A stretch of 63,396 nucleotides of DNA from Burkholderia sp. SRS-W-2-2016 (GTDB lineage: Bacteria > Pseudomonadota > Gammaproteobacteria > Burkholderiales > Burkholderiaceae): contig NZ_MSDV01000016.1 in assembly GCF_001931485.1 (NCBI RefSeq), positions 1 through 63,396 on the forward strand, written 5' to 3'. Positions 9,311 to 18,332 of this stretch are shown piece by piece. Within the stretch, counting starts at the first letter, position 1, and every line of letters begins with the position of its first letter. The notes beneath the pieces are model-generated. The model had not been told where the DNA came from and ran no database searches. It was given only the letters and a program-made list of their open reading frames with translations. The position numbers were made by a program, and so were the translations under genes.

Positions 9311-9949
9311 ATGAATTACCCTCATCCGATCATCGCGCGAGAAGGCTGGCCGTTCATCGCCATCGCGGCCGTTGTTGCCTTGCTGGTTCACGCGTTCGCG
9401 GGGTTCGGCATTGCGTGGATTTTCTGGCTGCTGCTGATCTTCGTCGTGCAGTTCTTCCGCGACCCGGCCCGGCCGATTCCGACCCAGGCCAACGCGGTGC
9501 TGTGCCCGGCCGACGGTCGCATCGTCGCGGTCGAAACCGCCCACGATCCGTATGCCAATCGCGAAGCGCTGAAGATCAGCGTGTTCATGAACGTGTTCAA
9601 CGTGCACTCGCAGCGCTCGCCGGTCGACGGCGCGATCTCGAAGGTCCAGTACTTCCCGGGCGCGTATCTGAACGCGGCGGTGGATAAAGCGTCGACCGAA
9701 AACGAGCGCAACGCGGTGGTGATCGAGATGGCCGGCGGCCAGACGGTCACGTCGGTGCAGATCGCCGGTCTGATCGCGCGGCGCATTCTTTGCTATGTGC
9801 GTGCAGGCGAGCCGCTGACCCGCGGCCAGCGCTATGGCTTCATCCGCTTCGGTTCGCGCGTCGACGTGTATCTGCCGGTCGGCAGCCGTCCGCGTGTGTC
9901 GATCGGCGAGAAGGTGTCGGCGTCGTCGACGATCCTCGCCGAGCTGTAA
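9311..9949 (+). CDS. psd: Phosphatidylserine decarboxylase proenzyme
   Basis: 212 residues, the short Burkholderia-type form. It converts phosphatidylserine to phosphatidylethanolamine at the inner membrane using a pyruvoyl group made by self-cleavage. Two hydrophobic segments lie near the N-terminus (about residues 14-47). The conserved [16 protein letters not shown] core follows, and the cleavage site is Gly181-Ser182 in [11 protein letters not shown], which yields beta and pyruvoyl-alpha chains. It precedes pssA by 24 bases. The group II intron ends about 15 bases before its start, so its native upstream region is now separated from ilvC by 2.8 kb. Confidence 0.95.
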   Translation: MNYPHPIIAREGWPFIAIAAVVALLVHAFAGFGIAWIFWLLLIFVVQFFRDPARPIPTQANAVLCPADGRIVAVETAHDPYANREALKISVFMNVFNVHSQRSPVDGAISKVQYFPGAYLNAAVDKASTENERNAVVIEMAGGQTVTSVQIAGLIARRILCYVRAGEPLTRGQRYGFIRFGSRVDVYLPVGSRPRVSIGEKVSASSTILAEL

Positions 9950-9973
9950 AGCGGCATACAGGAGGTTGTCCGA

Positions 9974-10846
9974 ATGGCCGCATTCAAACCGCGTCGCCCC
10001 CGCAGCAGCGGTCCGCTGCCGCGGCCGTTTCGCCGTAACAAGCCGCCGGTGGTGACGGACTCGCCGGTCGCCGAGAGCCGGCGCGCGCAGCGCCAGCAGT
10101 TCCTCAGAAAGCGTGGCATCTACCTGCTGCCCAATGCGTTCACCACCGCGGCGCTGTTCTGCGGGTTCTTCGCCGTCGTGCAGGCGATGAACGTGCGCTT
10201 CGAGATCGCGGCCATCGCGATCTTCGTCGCGATGGTGCTCGACGGCATGGACGGCCGCGTCGCGCGCATGACCCATACGCAAAGCGCGTTCGGCGAGCAG
10301 TTCGACAGCCTGTCGGACATGGTGTCGTTCGGTGTTGCGCCCGCGCTCGTGATGTACGAGTGGATCCTGAAGGACCTCGGGCGCTGGGGCTGGCTCGCGG
10401 CGTTCGTCTACTGCTCGGGCGCGGCGCTGCGGCTCGCGCGTTTCAACACCAACATCGGCGTGGTCGACAAGCGTTTCTTCCAGGGGATGCCGAGCCCGGC
10501 CGCCGCCGCGCTGATCGCCGGCTTCGTGTGGCTCGCCACCGACAACCGCGTGCCGCTGAAGCTGGTCTGGCTGCCGTGGGTCGCGTTCGTGCTGACCATC
10601 TATGCGGGCGTGACGATGGTGTCGAACGCGCCGTTCTATAGCGGCAAGGCGCTCGACGTGCGGCACCGGGTGCCGTTCGGCGTGATCCTGCTGGTGGTGG
10701 TTGCGTTCGTGCTGGTGTCGTCCGATCCGCCGCTGATGCTGTTCGGCCTGTTCGTGCTGTACGGCCTGTCCGGCTATGTGTTCTGGGCGTATCAGGCGGT
10801 GCGTGGCAAAGCCAATCCGGCGCGTTCGATGTCGCACGACCGGTGA
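9974..10846 (+). CDS. pssA: CDP-diacylglycerol-serine O-phosphatidyltransferase (phosphatidylserine synthase)
   Basis: 290 residues. A basic, probably cytosolic N-terminal tail of about 45 residues precedes a multi-span membrane protein. The CDP-alcohol phosphotransferase signature is intact at residues 90-118 (DGMDGRVARMT, then SAFGEQFDSLSDMVSF), giving all the metal- and substrate-binding aspartates. It makes phosphatidylserine from CDP-diacylglycerol and serine, the substrate of the Psd enzyme encoded just upstream. The two form a phosphatidylethanolamine operon. A strong terminator follows. Confidence 0.95.
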   Translation: MAAFKPRRPRSSGPLPRPFRRNKPPVVTDSPVAESRRAQRQQFLRKRGIYLLPNAFTTAALFCGFFAVVQAMNVRFEIAAIAIFVAMVLDGMDGRVARMTHTQSAFGEQFDSLSDMVSFGVAPALVMYEWILKDLGRWGWLAAFVYCSGAALRLARFNTNIGVVDKRFFQGMPSPAAAALIAGFVWLATDNRVPLKLVWLPWVAFVLTIYAGVTMVSNAPFYSGKALDVRHRVPFGVILLVVVAFVLVSSDPPLMLFGLFVLYGLSGYVFWAYQAVRGKANPARSMSHDR

Positions 10847-10892
10847 CATTTCGGGTCACGGCCTGAGCGGCGCTTCCTCGCCACAACACCAG

Positions 10893-10921
10893 AAAACGGC
10901 AGCCTTCGGGCTGCCGTTTTT
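10893..10921 (+). terminator. Rho-independent terminator after pssA
   Basis: AAAACGGCAGCC and GGCTGCCGTTTT form a perfect 12-base-pair stem with a TTCG tetraloop and a T run. Confidence 0.92.
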
Positions 10922-10994
10922 CGTTGCCGGCGGGGGGGGGGGCAGGTGTCGCGGATCGGCGTCGTACGGCGTTTTCAGGGCGCCCGGACGCGCA

Positions 10995-11023
10995 TTGCAT
11001 GGCCACTGGAATCTCGCTATAGT
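10995..11023 (+). promoter_or_regulatory. Sigma-70-like promoter for leuA
   Basis: TTGCAT (10995-11000) and TATAGT (11018-11023) with a 17-base spacer, giving a leader of about 160 bases. The 345-base gap between pssA and leuA otherwise holds only the pssA terminator and a G run near 10932. No convincing leader peptide was found. Confidence 0.6.
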
Positions 11024-11191
11024 CGTCGGATCAAGTGCGTCCGCGTGGCCGATGAAGCCTGACTGCCGCGGCGTTCGCTGCGGCGCGCCAACATGCATTG
11101 TTCCCGCCTTCGCGCTGCTGTCCGCCGGCCGCGCCAATTCTTCGAATACCAACCCCGTCCCCCTATCCGAACGACTCCCGAGGAGCCCGAC

Positions 11192-12739
11192 ATGTCCGAC
11201 AAACTGATCATTTTCGACACCACGTTGCGTGACGGCGAGCAGTCGCCCGGTGCGTCGATGACGAAGGAAGAAAAGATTCGCATCGCGAAGCAGCTCGAGC
11301 GGATGAAGGTCGACGTGATCGAGGCCGGTTTCGCCGCGAGCTCGAACGGCGACTTCGACGCGATCCAGACGATCGCGGGCCTCGTCAAGGACAGCAAGAT
11401 CTGCTCGCTTGCGCGCGCGAACGACAAGGACATCCAGCGCGCCGCCGACGCGCTCAAACCGGCCGACCAGTTCCGCATTCACACGTTCATCGCAACCTCG
11501 CCGCTGCATATGGAGAAGAAGCTGCGCATGACGCCGGAGCAGGTGTTCGAGCAGGCGAAGCTCGCGGTGCGATTCGCGCGCAAGTTCACCGACGACGTCG
11601 AGTTCTCGCCGGAAGACGGCAGCCGCTCGGACATGGACTTCCTGTGCCGCGTGCTGGAGGCCGTGATCGCCGAGGGCGCGACCACCATCAACATCGCGGA
11701 CACGGTCGGCTACGGCGTGCCGGAACTGTACGGCCAGCTCGTCAAGACGCTGCGCGAGCGCATTCCGAACTCGCACAAGGCGGTGTTCTCGGTGCACTGC
11801 CATAACGACCTCGGCATGGCCGTCGCGAATTCGCTCGCGGGCGTGCAGATCGGCGGCGCGCGCCAGGTCGAGTGCACGATCAACGGACTCGGCGAGCGCG
11901 CGGGCAATACCTCGCTCGAAGAAATCGTGATGGCGGTGAAGACCCGCAAGGACTATTTCGGCCTCGACGTCGGTCTCGATACCACGCAGATCGTGCCGGC
12001 CTCGAAGCTCGTGTCGCAGATCACTGGCTTCGTCGTGCAGCCGAACAAGGCGGTGGTCGGCGCGAACGCGTTCGCGCACGCGTCCGGCATCCACCAGGAC
12101 GGCGTGCTGAAGGCGCGCGACACCTACGAAATCATGCGCGCCGAAGACGTGGGCTGGACCGCCAACAAGATCGTGCTCGGCAAGCTGTCGGGCCGCAACG
12201 CGTTCAAGCAGCGTCTGCAGGAACTGGGCATCGCGCTCGACAGCGAAGCCGAACTGAACGCCGCGTTCGCGCGCTTCAAGGAACTGGCCGACCGCAAGGC
12301 CGAGATTTTCGACGAAGACATCATCGCGATCGTCAACGAGGAATCGGCGGAAGCGCACGAGAAGGAGCACTACAAGTTCCTGTCGATGGCGCAGCACTCG
12401 GAGACCGGCGAGCAGCCGCACGCGAAGGTCGTGTTCTCGGTCGAGGGCAAGGAGATCACCGGCGAGGCGCGCGGCAACGGCCCGGTCGACGCGACGCTCA
12501 ACGCGATCGAAACGGAAGTGGGCAGCGGCTCCGAGCTGCTGCTGTACTCGGTGAACGCGATCACGACCGGCACCCAGGCGCAGGGCGAGGTGACGGTGCG
12601 GCTGTCGAGGAGCGGGCGCATCGTCAATGGCGTCGGCACCGATCCGGATATCGTCGCGGCGTCGGCGAAGGCGTATTTCTCGGCGCTCAACAAGCTGTAT
12701 TCGAATGCGGACAAACTCAATCCGCAGCGTTCGGAGTGA
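11192..12739 (+). CDS. leuA: 2-isopropylmalate synthase
   Basis: 515 residues, full length for the bacterial type. It condenses acetyl-CoA with 2-oxoisovalerate in the first committed step of leucine synthesis. The catalytic TIM barrel starts with [17 protein letters not shown] (metal-binding Asp and catalytic Arg) and contains [14 protein letters not shown] with the metal-binding histidines. A C-terminal allosteric domain (from about residue 390) mediates leucine feedback. The start at 11192 has AGGAG seven bases upstream; the open frame before it lacks family character. It draws on the 2-oxoisovalerate made by the ilv products encoded upstream. Confidence 0.96.
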   Translation: MSDKLIIFDTTLRDGEQSPGASMTKEEKIRIAKQLERMKVDVIEAGFAASSNGDFDAIQTIAGLVKDSKICSLARANDKDIQRAADALKPADQFRIHTFIATSPLHMEKKLRMTPEQVFEQAKLAVRFARKFTDDVEFSPEDGSRSDMDFLCRVLEAVIAEGATTINIADTVGYGVPELYGQLVKTLRERIPNSHKAVFSVHCHNDLGMAVANSLAGVQIGGARQVECTINGLGERAGNTSLEEIVMAVKTRKDYFGLDVGLDTTQIVPASKLVSQITGFVVQPNKAVVGANAFAHASGIHQDGVLKARDTYEIMRAEDVGWTANKIVLGKLSGRNAFKQRLQELGIALDSEAELNAAFARFKELADRKAEIFDEDIIAIVNEESAEAHEKEHYKFLSMAQHSETGEQPHAKVVFSVEGKEITGEARGNGPVDATLNAIETEVGSGSELLLYSVNAITTGTQAQGEVTVRLSRSGRIVNGVGTDPDIVAASAKAYFSALNKLYSNADKLNPQRSE

Positions 12740-12812
12740 TGCCGGTGTAATGCCGGTGCAATGACGCAAGGTGGCGCGCGAGCAGCGCGTCGGCTCGCGT
12801 TTCCAGCCCGAT

Positions 12813-12853
12813 AAAAAAAGCCCCGCGCCAGTGCTCTGGCGCGGGGCTTTTTT
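12813..12853. terminator. Bidirectional terminator between leuA and the SulP gene
   Basis: A long perfect stem, AAAAAAGCCCCGCGCCAG with its complement, around the loop TGCT. A and T runs on both sides serve both converging genes. Confidence 0.93.
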
Positions 12854-12875
12854 GTTGCCCGCTACTTGGCGGTGA

Positions 12876-14438
12876 CTATTCCGACGCGGTCCTGCGCAGC
12901 CACCAGCCGCGCTCCGCGTTGGCCTGTGCGCGCGGCTGATAGCGCACCTCGACGGCGATCTCGCGGCGCGGCGCCGCGGCGACGAAATCGTCGAGCAGCT
13001 CGCGCACGTCGTGATCGACGAAATCGGCGCGGGTCGCATCGACGATCACGGTCGCGCCGTCGGGAATCTGCTGCAGATAGCGCTTGAACGGCACCTTGCC
13101 GAGAAACGACACGTCCTTGCGGAACGACAGCAGATAGTGATCGCCGTGCTGCGCGAGCACGATCGGCCCGCGCAGGTTCGCGTACAGCGCGAGCAGCACG
13201 CTGCACAGGATACCGAGCGCGATGCCGATCAGCAGATCGGTGGCGAGCACGCCGACCAGCGTGACGATGAACGGGGCGAAGGGCGCGAAACCTTGTCGCG
13301 CGATCGCGACGAACAGCGACGGCTTCGCGAGTTTGAAGCCTGTGAAGATCAGGATCCCGGCGAGGCAGGCGAGCGGAATCAGGTTGATGATCCCGGTGAG
13401 GGCGAACACGCTGACGAGCAGCAGCACACCGTGGACGATCGCCGACAGCCGGCTCTTGCCGCCCGCATACACGTTGGCGGAACTGCGCACGATCACCGAC
13501 GTGATCGGCAGGCCGCCGAGCACGCCCGCGATCAGATTGCCGACGCCCTGCGCCTTGAGCTCGCGATCGGGCGGCGCGTGACGCCGCTCGGGGTCGATCT
13601 GCTCGACCGCTTCGAGGTTCAGCAGCGTCTCGAGACTCGCGACGATCGCCAGCGTGATCGCGACGCGCCAGATGTCGGGATTGGCGAGTTGCGCGAAGTG
13701 CGGGCCGAAGTCGGCGGATTCGATCGAGGACTGTAGCGCCGCCAGCGAGCCGAGCGACGGCAACGCGACGAGACCTTCGGCGGGCAGCGCAAAAGCGGGC
13801 GCGACGAACTTCAGCGCGAGGGTCGTGCCGATCCCGAGCAGCACCACCGCGAGCGGCGACGGCAGCAGGCGCACCAGCGCGAAGCGGCGCAGCGCACGGG
13901 TTTCCCAGCCGGCCAGAATCGCGAGCGACAGCAGCGCGATCAGGATCGCCATCGGCGAGATCGAGCCGAATGGCGTGGCCACCGCGGCCGCCGAGTGCGC
14001 GACCGCGTCTGCGTCGCCGAGACCGAGCGCGGCCGGGAACTGCTTGACGATCAGCAGCACGCCGATCGCCGCCAGCATCCCCTTGATGACGGGCGACGGC
14101 ACATAGCCGGCGAGCCGGCCGGCCTTCAGCATGCCGAAACCGAACTGCAGCACGCCGGACAACAGCACGGCGAGCAGAAACGCGGAAAAGCTGCCGAGCC
14201 GCGCGATGCCGTCGACGACGATCACGACGAGGCCCGCGGCCGGCCCGCTCACGCTCAGACGCGAGCCGCTCAGCGCCGCCACCACCAGCCCGCCGATGAT
14301 GCCGGACACGAGACCCGCGAACGGATCGACGCCCGACGCGTGGGCGATGCCGAGACATAACGGCAACGCGACGAGAAAAACCACCGTGCCGGCCAGCAGA
14401 TCGCGCTGGAGCGAGGGGAAAAAGCGTTCAGTGTTCAT
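12876..14438 (-). CDS. SulP family anion (probable bicarbonate/sulfate) transporter
   Basis: 520 residues. About ten or more hydrophobic segments follow the SulP family start DLLAGTVVFLVALPLCLGIA, then SGIIGGLVVAALSGSRLSVSGPAAGLVVIV, a conserved substrate-site region. The tail from about residue 440 (KVPFKRYLQQIPDGATVIVDAT) resembles a short STAS domain. It is 103 bases downstream of a beta-carbonic anhydrase on the same strand. SulP-carbonic anhydrase pairs and fusions are known and point to bicarbonate uptake, but sulfate or another anion cannot be excluded. Confidence 0.88.
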   Translation of the reverse strand: MNTERFFPSLQRDLLAGTVVFLVALPLCLGIAHASGVDPFAGLVSGIIGGLVVAALSGSRLSVSGPAAGLVVIVVDGIARLGSFSAFLLAVLLSGVLQFGFGMLKAGRLAGYVPSPVIKGMLAAIGVLLIVKQFPAALGLGDADAVAHSAAAVATPFGSISPMAILIALLSLAILAGWETRALRRFALVRLLPSPLAVVLLGIGTTLALKFVAPAFALPAEGLVALPSLGSLAALQSSIESADFGPHFAQLANPDIWRVAITLAIVASLETLLNLEAVEQIDPERRHAPPDRELKAQGVGNLIAGVLGGLPITSVIVRSSANVYAGGKSRLSAIVHGVLLLVSVFALTGIINLIPLACLAGILIFTGFKLAKPSLFVAIARQGFAPFAPFIVTLVGVLATDLLIGIALGILCSVLLALYANLRGPIVLAQHGDHYLLSFRKDVSFLGKVPFKRYLQQIPDGATVIVDATRADFVDHDVRELLDDFVAAAPRREIAVEVRYQPRAQANAERGWWLRRTASE

Positions 14439-14541
14439 GGTGTCGAAGTACCGGAGGTAGGGCGGCGGACGACGAACGATCGCGCTGTCGGCGCTCGCCG
14501 CGGGTCGAACGGAACAGGAATGGGTGATGCGCGGCGGGCTG

Positions 14542-15177
14542 CTAGCCCGCGCTATGGGCGGTGGTCGTGCAGGTCATCGCGTCGTCGGCGGCGTAGCCGG
14601 AGGTCAGCACCTTCAGACGCCCGTCGTCGAGTTTGAAGACCCAGCCGTGCACGAGCGGCGCGGGATCGGCTTCGCGCACGATCGGATGCGCGCGCAGCTG
14701 GCGCACCTGTTCGAGCACGTTCAGCTCGGCCAGCCGGTCGACCCGCTTCGATTCGGTCGGCTCGCCGGCCAGCTCCGCGTGGTGCGCTGTCGCGAGCGCG
14801 CACAGCGGCTTGATGCGCCGGTTCACGTGCGGCAGCTCGGGGTTCGGCGGCAGCAGCGCCGCGCGCACGCCGCCGCAGCCGTAGTGGCCGCAGACGATCA
14901 CGTGGCCGACCTTGAGCACCCGTACGGCGTATTCGAGGACGCTGGCGGAGTTGTCGTCGGCGGGATCGAACAGGTTGGCGATGTTGCGATGGAGGAACAG
15001 ATCGCCGGGCTCGCAATGGGTGATCGTTTCGGCGGGCACCCGGCTGTCCGAGCAGCCGATCCACAGCACGTGCGGATTCTGCCCACGTTCCAGATCGCTA
15101 AAAAAGCCCGGATCGCGCGTCGCGGTTTCATGCGCCCACGCGACGTTGGCAACCAGTAATTGTTTGGGACGGTTCAT
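14542..15177 (-). CDS. can: Beta-carbonic anhydrase
   Basis: 211 residues. It interconverts CO2 and bicarbonate with a zinc ion. The zinc ligands Cys42, His98 and Cys101 are present (GCSDSRVPAE and CGHYGCGG), as is the Asp44-Arg46 dyad, so the enzyme should be active. It is cytosolic, with no signal peptide. It leads a two-gene operon with the SulP transporter. Together they would bring in bicarbonate and keep it equilibrated for carboxylases. It could be an auxiliary isozyme rather than the essential one. Confidence 0.94.
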   Translation of the reverse strand: MNRPKQLLVANVAWAHETATRDPGFFSDLERGQNPHVLWIGCSDSRVPAETITHCEPGDLFLHRNIANLFDPADDNSASVLEYAVRVLKVGHVIVCGHYGCGGVRAALLPPNPELPHVNRRIKPLCALATAHHAELAGEPTESKRVDRLAELNVLEQVRQLRAHPIVREADPAPLVHGWVFKLDDGRLKVLTSGYAADDAMTCTTTAHSAG

Positions 15178-15331
15178 CGGAGCGACTCCCGTTAGAAAGA
15201 CACGTCGACGCGGTTTGCGGGCACGACTGTGACCATGCAGCTGGAGGCAAACCGCGGTCGACTAAAAAATTACAATCAGCTTTCTACCAGAAAATAATTG
15301 ACGAGAGTCATATAAAAATTCGCGTTAATGT

Positions 15332-15369
15332 TAAAAAAATAAAAAAAGCCACCTGTGAAAGGCGGCTTT
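15332..15369 (-). terminator. Terminator for the BamE-like lipoprotein gene
   Basis: Read on the minus strand, AAAGCCGCC and GGTGGCTTT form a nine-pair stem (one G-U), followed by a long T run. It sits in a markedly AT-rich patch at about 15260-15385. Confidence 0.8.
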
Positions 15370-15409
15370 GTTAAATTTTTTTCCTGCGCAGAAGAAATGC
15401 TAGCGTCAC

Positions 15410-15961
15410 TCAGAACAGACTGCGCCGATCCGGGTCGTGCAGCGGGTCGGGCGTTTTCTGCGTGGTCCGCAGGATCCCCTGGTCGTCGAAGTAGAAGCTG
15501 TACAGCATGTACCAGACGTTGTCCTCGAGATAGCGATAGGTCCAGACCTCGCGCTTCATCAGCGGGAAGTACGACGTCTCGACCGGCCGGCCGAAATTGA
15601 CCAGCACGTCGCTGCGGGTCCATTTGCCGATCTCGGCGCGGTAGAACTCGTTGGGCTGCAGCACTTGGCGCACGGTGACGATCTTGCCGGCCGCGTCGAT
15701 GTCGGCGGCAGTGGTGGTTTCGCCCATCGGCTGGGTCGGCCACATCAGGCGCTTGCCGCCGTCGGGCAGATCGTAGACTTCGCGCGGTGGACCGAGGCGC
15801 GCGACGATCGTCGACGCGTCCGCGCCCTGGCTGTATTGCTGCCAGGGCTGCGCGCAGCCCGCGAGCGCGAGCACGCTCAGGCAGACTAGCGCTGCGCGGC
15901 GCAGATGGGCGCCGGCCGGTGTTGCGACAGAGGCCGCCGTGCGGTGAGGGCGGTTCGGCAT
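15410..15961 (-). CDS. BamE-like (SmpA/OmlA) outer-membrane lipoprotein
   Basis: 183 residues. The signal peptide ends in the lipobox LALAGC (Cys near residue 36), predicting a lipid-anchored envelope protein. Two consecutive segments resemble BamE-type folds. The first, STIVARLGPPREVYDLPDGG, leads to RLMWPTQPMGE. The second, SDVLVNFGRPVETSYFP, leads to VWTYRYLEDNVWYMLYSFYF. This suggests a duplicated or two-lobe member rather than canonical BamE. A GGAGGA box precedes the start. It is a single gene with its own terminator, divergent from the substrate-binding protein. Its partner is unknown. Confidence 0.75.
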   Translation of the reverse strand: MPNRPHRTAASVATPAGAHLRRAALVCLSVLALAGCAQPWQQYSQGADASTIVARLGPPREVYDLPDGGKRLMWPTQPMGETTTAADIDAAGKIVTVRQVLQPNEFYRAEIGKWTRSDVLVNFGRPVETSYFPLMKREVWTYRYLEDNVWYMLYSFYFDDQGILRTTQKTPDPLHDPDRRSLF

Positions 15962-16115
15962 GGATTCCTCCGATAGGCGTTCGAGTAGCGGTTGTTATTC
16001 GTCGAGCCGCAATATTCTGACATGCGTTACGGCAAAAGAACCGCGCGGAGTGCGGGTGCGCGGGGGGCGCGGCCCGCTCGCGGGCGCCCCTCGCAACGGG
16101 AACGGCCGCGCCGGC

Positions 16116-16145
16116 TTGCCTATTCCCTGTGCGGCGTCCTATGAT
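16116..16145 (+). promoter_or_regulatory. Sigma-70-like promoter for the substrate-binding protein gene
   Basis: TTGCCT (16116-16121) and TATGAT (16140-16145) with an 18-base spacer, 29 bases before the ATG. Confidence 0.5.
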
Positions 16146-16174
16146 CCGCGCTTCGAAAGATTCAGGCGGGACCC

Positions 16175-17509
16175 ATGATGGCGATGTGGCAACGGACGGC
16201 GGCGCTTGCGCTGACCGCGATTTCGATGGCGCTGGCGGCTGGCGCCGCTCAGGTGGCGAGCGCGGCCACGGCCGGGACTACGGCGGCGAACGCGCCGGCC
16301 CCCGCGGCGGCTAAACCGGCCGGCGCGCCGATCCGTCTCGCGCTGATCGAAGGGATGTCCGGGCCGTTCGCGAACGCGGGCGCGGCGGTCGAGCGCAATC
16401 TGCGCTTTGGCGTCGAGCAGGTCAATGCGCACGGCGGCGTAAAGCTCGCGGACGGCGCGCACCCGCTCGAACTCGTCGTGCTCGACAGCAAGGGCAGCAC
16501 CGAGGAGGCGCTGACGCAGCTGCGCGCGGCCGCCGACCGCCATATCGGCTACATCCTGCAGGGCAACGGCTCGGCGGTCGCCGCCGCGCTGCTCGGCGCG
16601 ATCGACAAGCAGAACAGCCGCGAGCCGGATAACCGCGAACTGTTCCTCAACTATTCCGCTGACGATCCCGCGTTGACCAACGCGAGCTGCAGCTTCTGGC
16701 ACTTCCGTTTCGACGCGCACGCGGGCATGCGGATGGTCGCGCTGGCCGACGTGATCCAGCGTGACAAGGCGGTCAAGAAGGTCTATCTGCTGAACCAGGA
16801 CTACAGCTTCGGCCACGACGTCAGCAACCTCGCGCGTTCGACGCTTGGCGCGAAGCGCCCGGACATCACCGTGGTCGGCGACGAGTTTCATCCGATCGGC
16901 CGGGTGAAGGACTTCGCGCCCTATATCGCGAAGATTCGCGCGAGCGGCGCCGACGCGGTGATCACCGGCAACTGGGGCAACGACCTGACGCTGCTGGTGA
17001 AGGCGGCGCGCGAACAGGGCCTCGACATCAAGTTCTACACGTTCTACGGCAACAGCCTCGGCGCGCCCGCCGCGCTCGGCGACGCGGGCGTCGGCCACGT
17101 GATTGCGGTCGCCGACTGGCATCCGAACGCCGGCGGCGCGGCCTCCGACGCGTGGTACGCGGCGTTCCGCGCGCGCTTCCCGGCGGCTCAGGACGACTAT
17201 CCGGTGCTGCGCATGCCGCTGATGATCGAAACGCTGGCCGCCGCGATGAACCGCGCGGGCAGCGCCGATCCGACCGCGGTCGCGAAGGCGCTCGAAGGCA
17301 TCCGCTTCGACAATGGCTTTCACGCATCGTGGATGCGCGCGGACGACCATCAACTGATCCAGCCCCTCTATGTGATGGAGATGGACAAGGCGGGCACGCC
17401 CGGCGTGCGCTTCGACAACGAAGGCTCCGGCTATGGCTTCCGTACGGTGCTCGCGCTGCCGCCCGAGCGTACGGTGCTGCCGACCGTGTGCCGGATGCGG
17501 CGGCCGTAA
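16175..17509 (+). CDS. ABC transporter periplasmic substrate-binding protein, Leu/Ile/Val-binding type
   Basis: 444 residues with an N-terminal signal peptide (LALTAISMALAAGAA, then cleavage near ASA). The mature part is a type I periplasmic binding protein of the branched-chain amino acid group. It begins PIRLALIEGMSGPFANAGAA, continues with ELVVLDSKGSTEEALTQLR and KKVYLLNQDYSFGHD, and ends VLPTVCRMRRP. No permease or ATPase gene lies nearby, so it is an orphan receptor that either uses a remote transporter or senses a ligand. The ligand (amino acid, amide or aromatic acid) cannot be told from sequence. Confidence 0.85.
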   Translation: MMAMWQRTAALALTAISMALAAGAAQVASAATAGTTAANAPAPAAAKPAGAPIRLALIEGMSGPFANAGAAVERNLRFGVEQVNAHGGVKLADGAHPLELVVLDSKGSTEEALTQLRAAADRHIGYILQGNGSAVAAALLGAIDKQNSREPDNRELFLNYSADDPALTNASCSFWHFRFDAHAGMRMVALADVIQRDKAVKKVYLLNQDYSFGHDVSNLARSTLGAKRPDITVVGDEFHPIGRVKDFAPYIAKIRASGADAVITGNWGNDLTLLVKAAREQGLDIKFYTFYGNSLGAPAALGDAGVGHVIAVADWHPNAGGAASDAWYAAFRARFPAAQDDYPVLRMPLMIETLAAAMNRAGSADPTAVAKALEGIRFDNGFHASWMRADDHQLIQPLYVMEMDKAGTPGVRFDNEGSGYGFRTVLALPPERTVLPTVCRMRRP

Positions 17510-17548
17510 TCGACGCGCCGGTCGCGGGTTCGCGGCGCAAAGCGCCTG

Positions 17549-17557
17549 TGCTACAAT
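17549..17557 (+). promoter_or_regulatory. Extended -10 promoter for rpsO
   Basis: TGCTACAAT is an extended -10 element, with a weak TTCGCG 17 bases upstream at 17529-17534. This gives a leader of about 150 bases, where S15 autoregulation would be expected. Confidence 0.5.
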
Positions 17558-17710
17558 ACGCGTCCCGTTATCGGGCAAGGTCTCGCATCAGTCGAAAACC
17601 CGGCCGGCAACGGGCAGCAACAAAGCAGCAGTAAATTGTGAAAAAGCACGGGTATTCCACGGCACGGCCTTTCTTCCGTGACCGCCTGTTCAGTTATTAA
17701 GGAAATCGAC

Positions 17711-17983
17711 ATGTCCGCAGTTGACGCCAGCAAGAAATCCGAAGTCGTCGCGCAATTCGCACGCGCAGCCAACGACACCGGCTCCCCCGAAGTTCAGGTC
17801 GCGCTGCTCACGACCCGCATCAACGAACTCACCGCTCACTTCAAGGAGCACACGAAGGATCACCACAGCCGCCGCGGTCTGCTGCGCATGGTGAGCCGCC
17901 GCCGCAAGCTGCTCGACTACCTGAAGGGCAAGGACGCGGATCGCTACCGCAGCCTGATCGAGAAGCTGGGTCTGCGTAAGTAA
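17711..17983 (+). CDS. rpsO: 30S ribosomal protein S15
   Basis: 90 residues, standard length. It binds the 16S rRNA central domain early in small-subunit assembly. The conserved core includes [36 protein letters not shown] and [11 protein letters not shown]. The ATG at 17711 starts the family-typical N-terminus MSAVDASKK; the open frame upstream is not conserved in character. It is followed by a terminator-like hairpin and then pnp, the usual rpsO-pnp order. Confidence 0.98.
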   Translation: MSAVDASKKSEVVAQFARAANDTGSPEVQVALLTTRINELTAHFKEHTKDHHSRRGLLRMVSRRRKLLDYLKGKDADRYRSLIEKLGLRK

Positions 17984-18003
17984 TCGGCCAGTCGTTCAGC
18001 AAG

Positions 18004-18044
18004 ATGCCTGTGTCAGTTATCGCTGATACAGGCATTTTGTTTTT
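18004..18044 (+). terminator. Terminator or attenuator after rpsO
   Basis: ATGCCTGTGTCAG and CTGATACAGGCAT form a 13-pair stem (one G-U) followed by a T-rich run. It probably ends most rpsO transcripts before pnp. Confidence 0.8.
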
Positions 18045-18189
18045 GCGCGGTGCGCTTCATGTGATGCGCGCGGCGCCTGCGATACGCGGTGCAGGCCGGT
18101 TTGCCCGGCGTATCCAGACAAGGCAGTACCCGTAGCAGAACACGCAGTACAGCAATGACAGAAACATGGCCGGGCTTCAGGGCGGAGTT

Positions 18190-18252
18190 TTGTGTCATTC
18201 CAGCGGTTCGCGCGCAAGCGGTTCCGGCGCGTGGCTCTCTGGAATGGCATAA
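18190..18252 (+). promoter_or_regulatory. Long leader hairpin upstream of pnp
   Basis: TGTCATTCCAG (18193-18203) pairs with CTGGAATGGCA (18239-18249), extendable to 14 pairs with wobble, around a GC-rich loop that can fold further. It ends 80 bases before the pnp start. In E. coli, pnp mRNA carries a leader stem cut by RNase III that mediates PNPase autoregulation. This is a candidate analogue by position and shape only. Confidence 0.5.
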
Positions 18253-18332
18253 CACGACTCTTCCCATGTGGCGCCGGTCCCGGCGTTGCCGCGCCGCTTC
18301 CGGTCCGCGCGGCATTACGATGAGGAAAAGCA

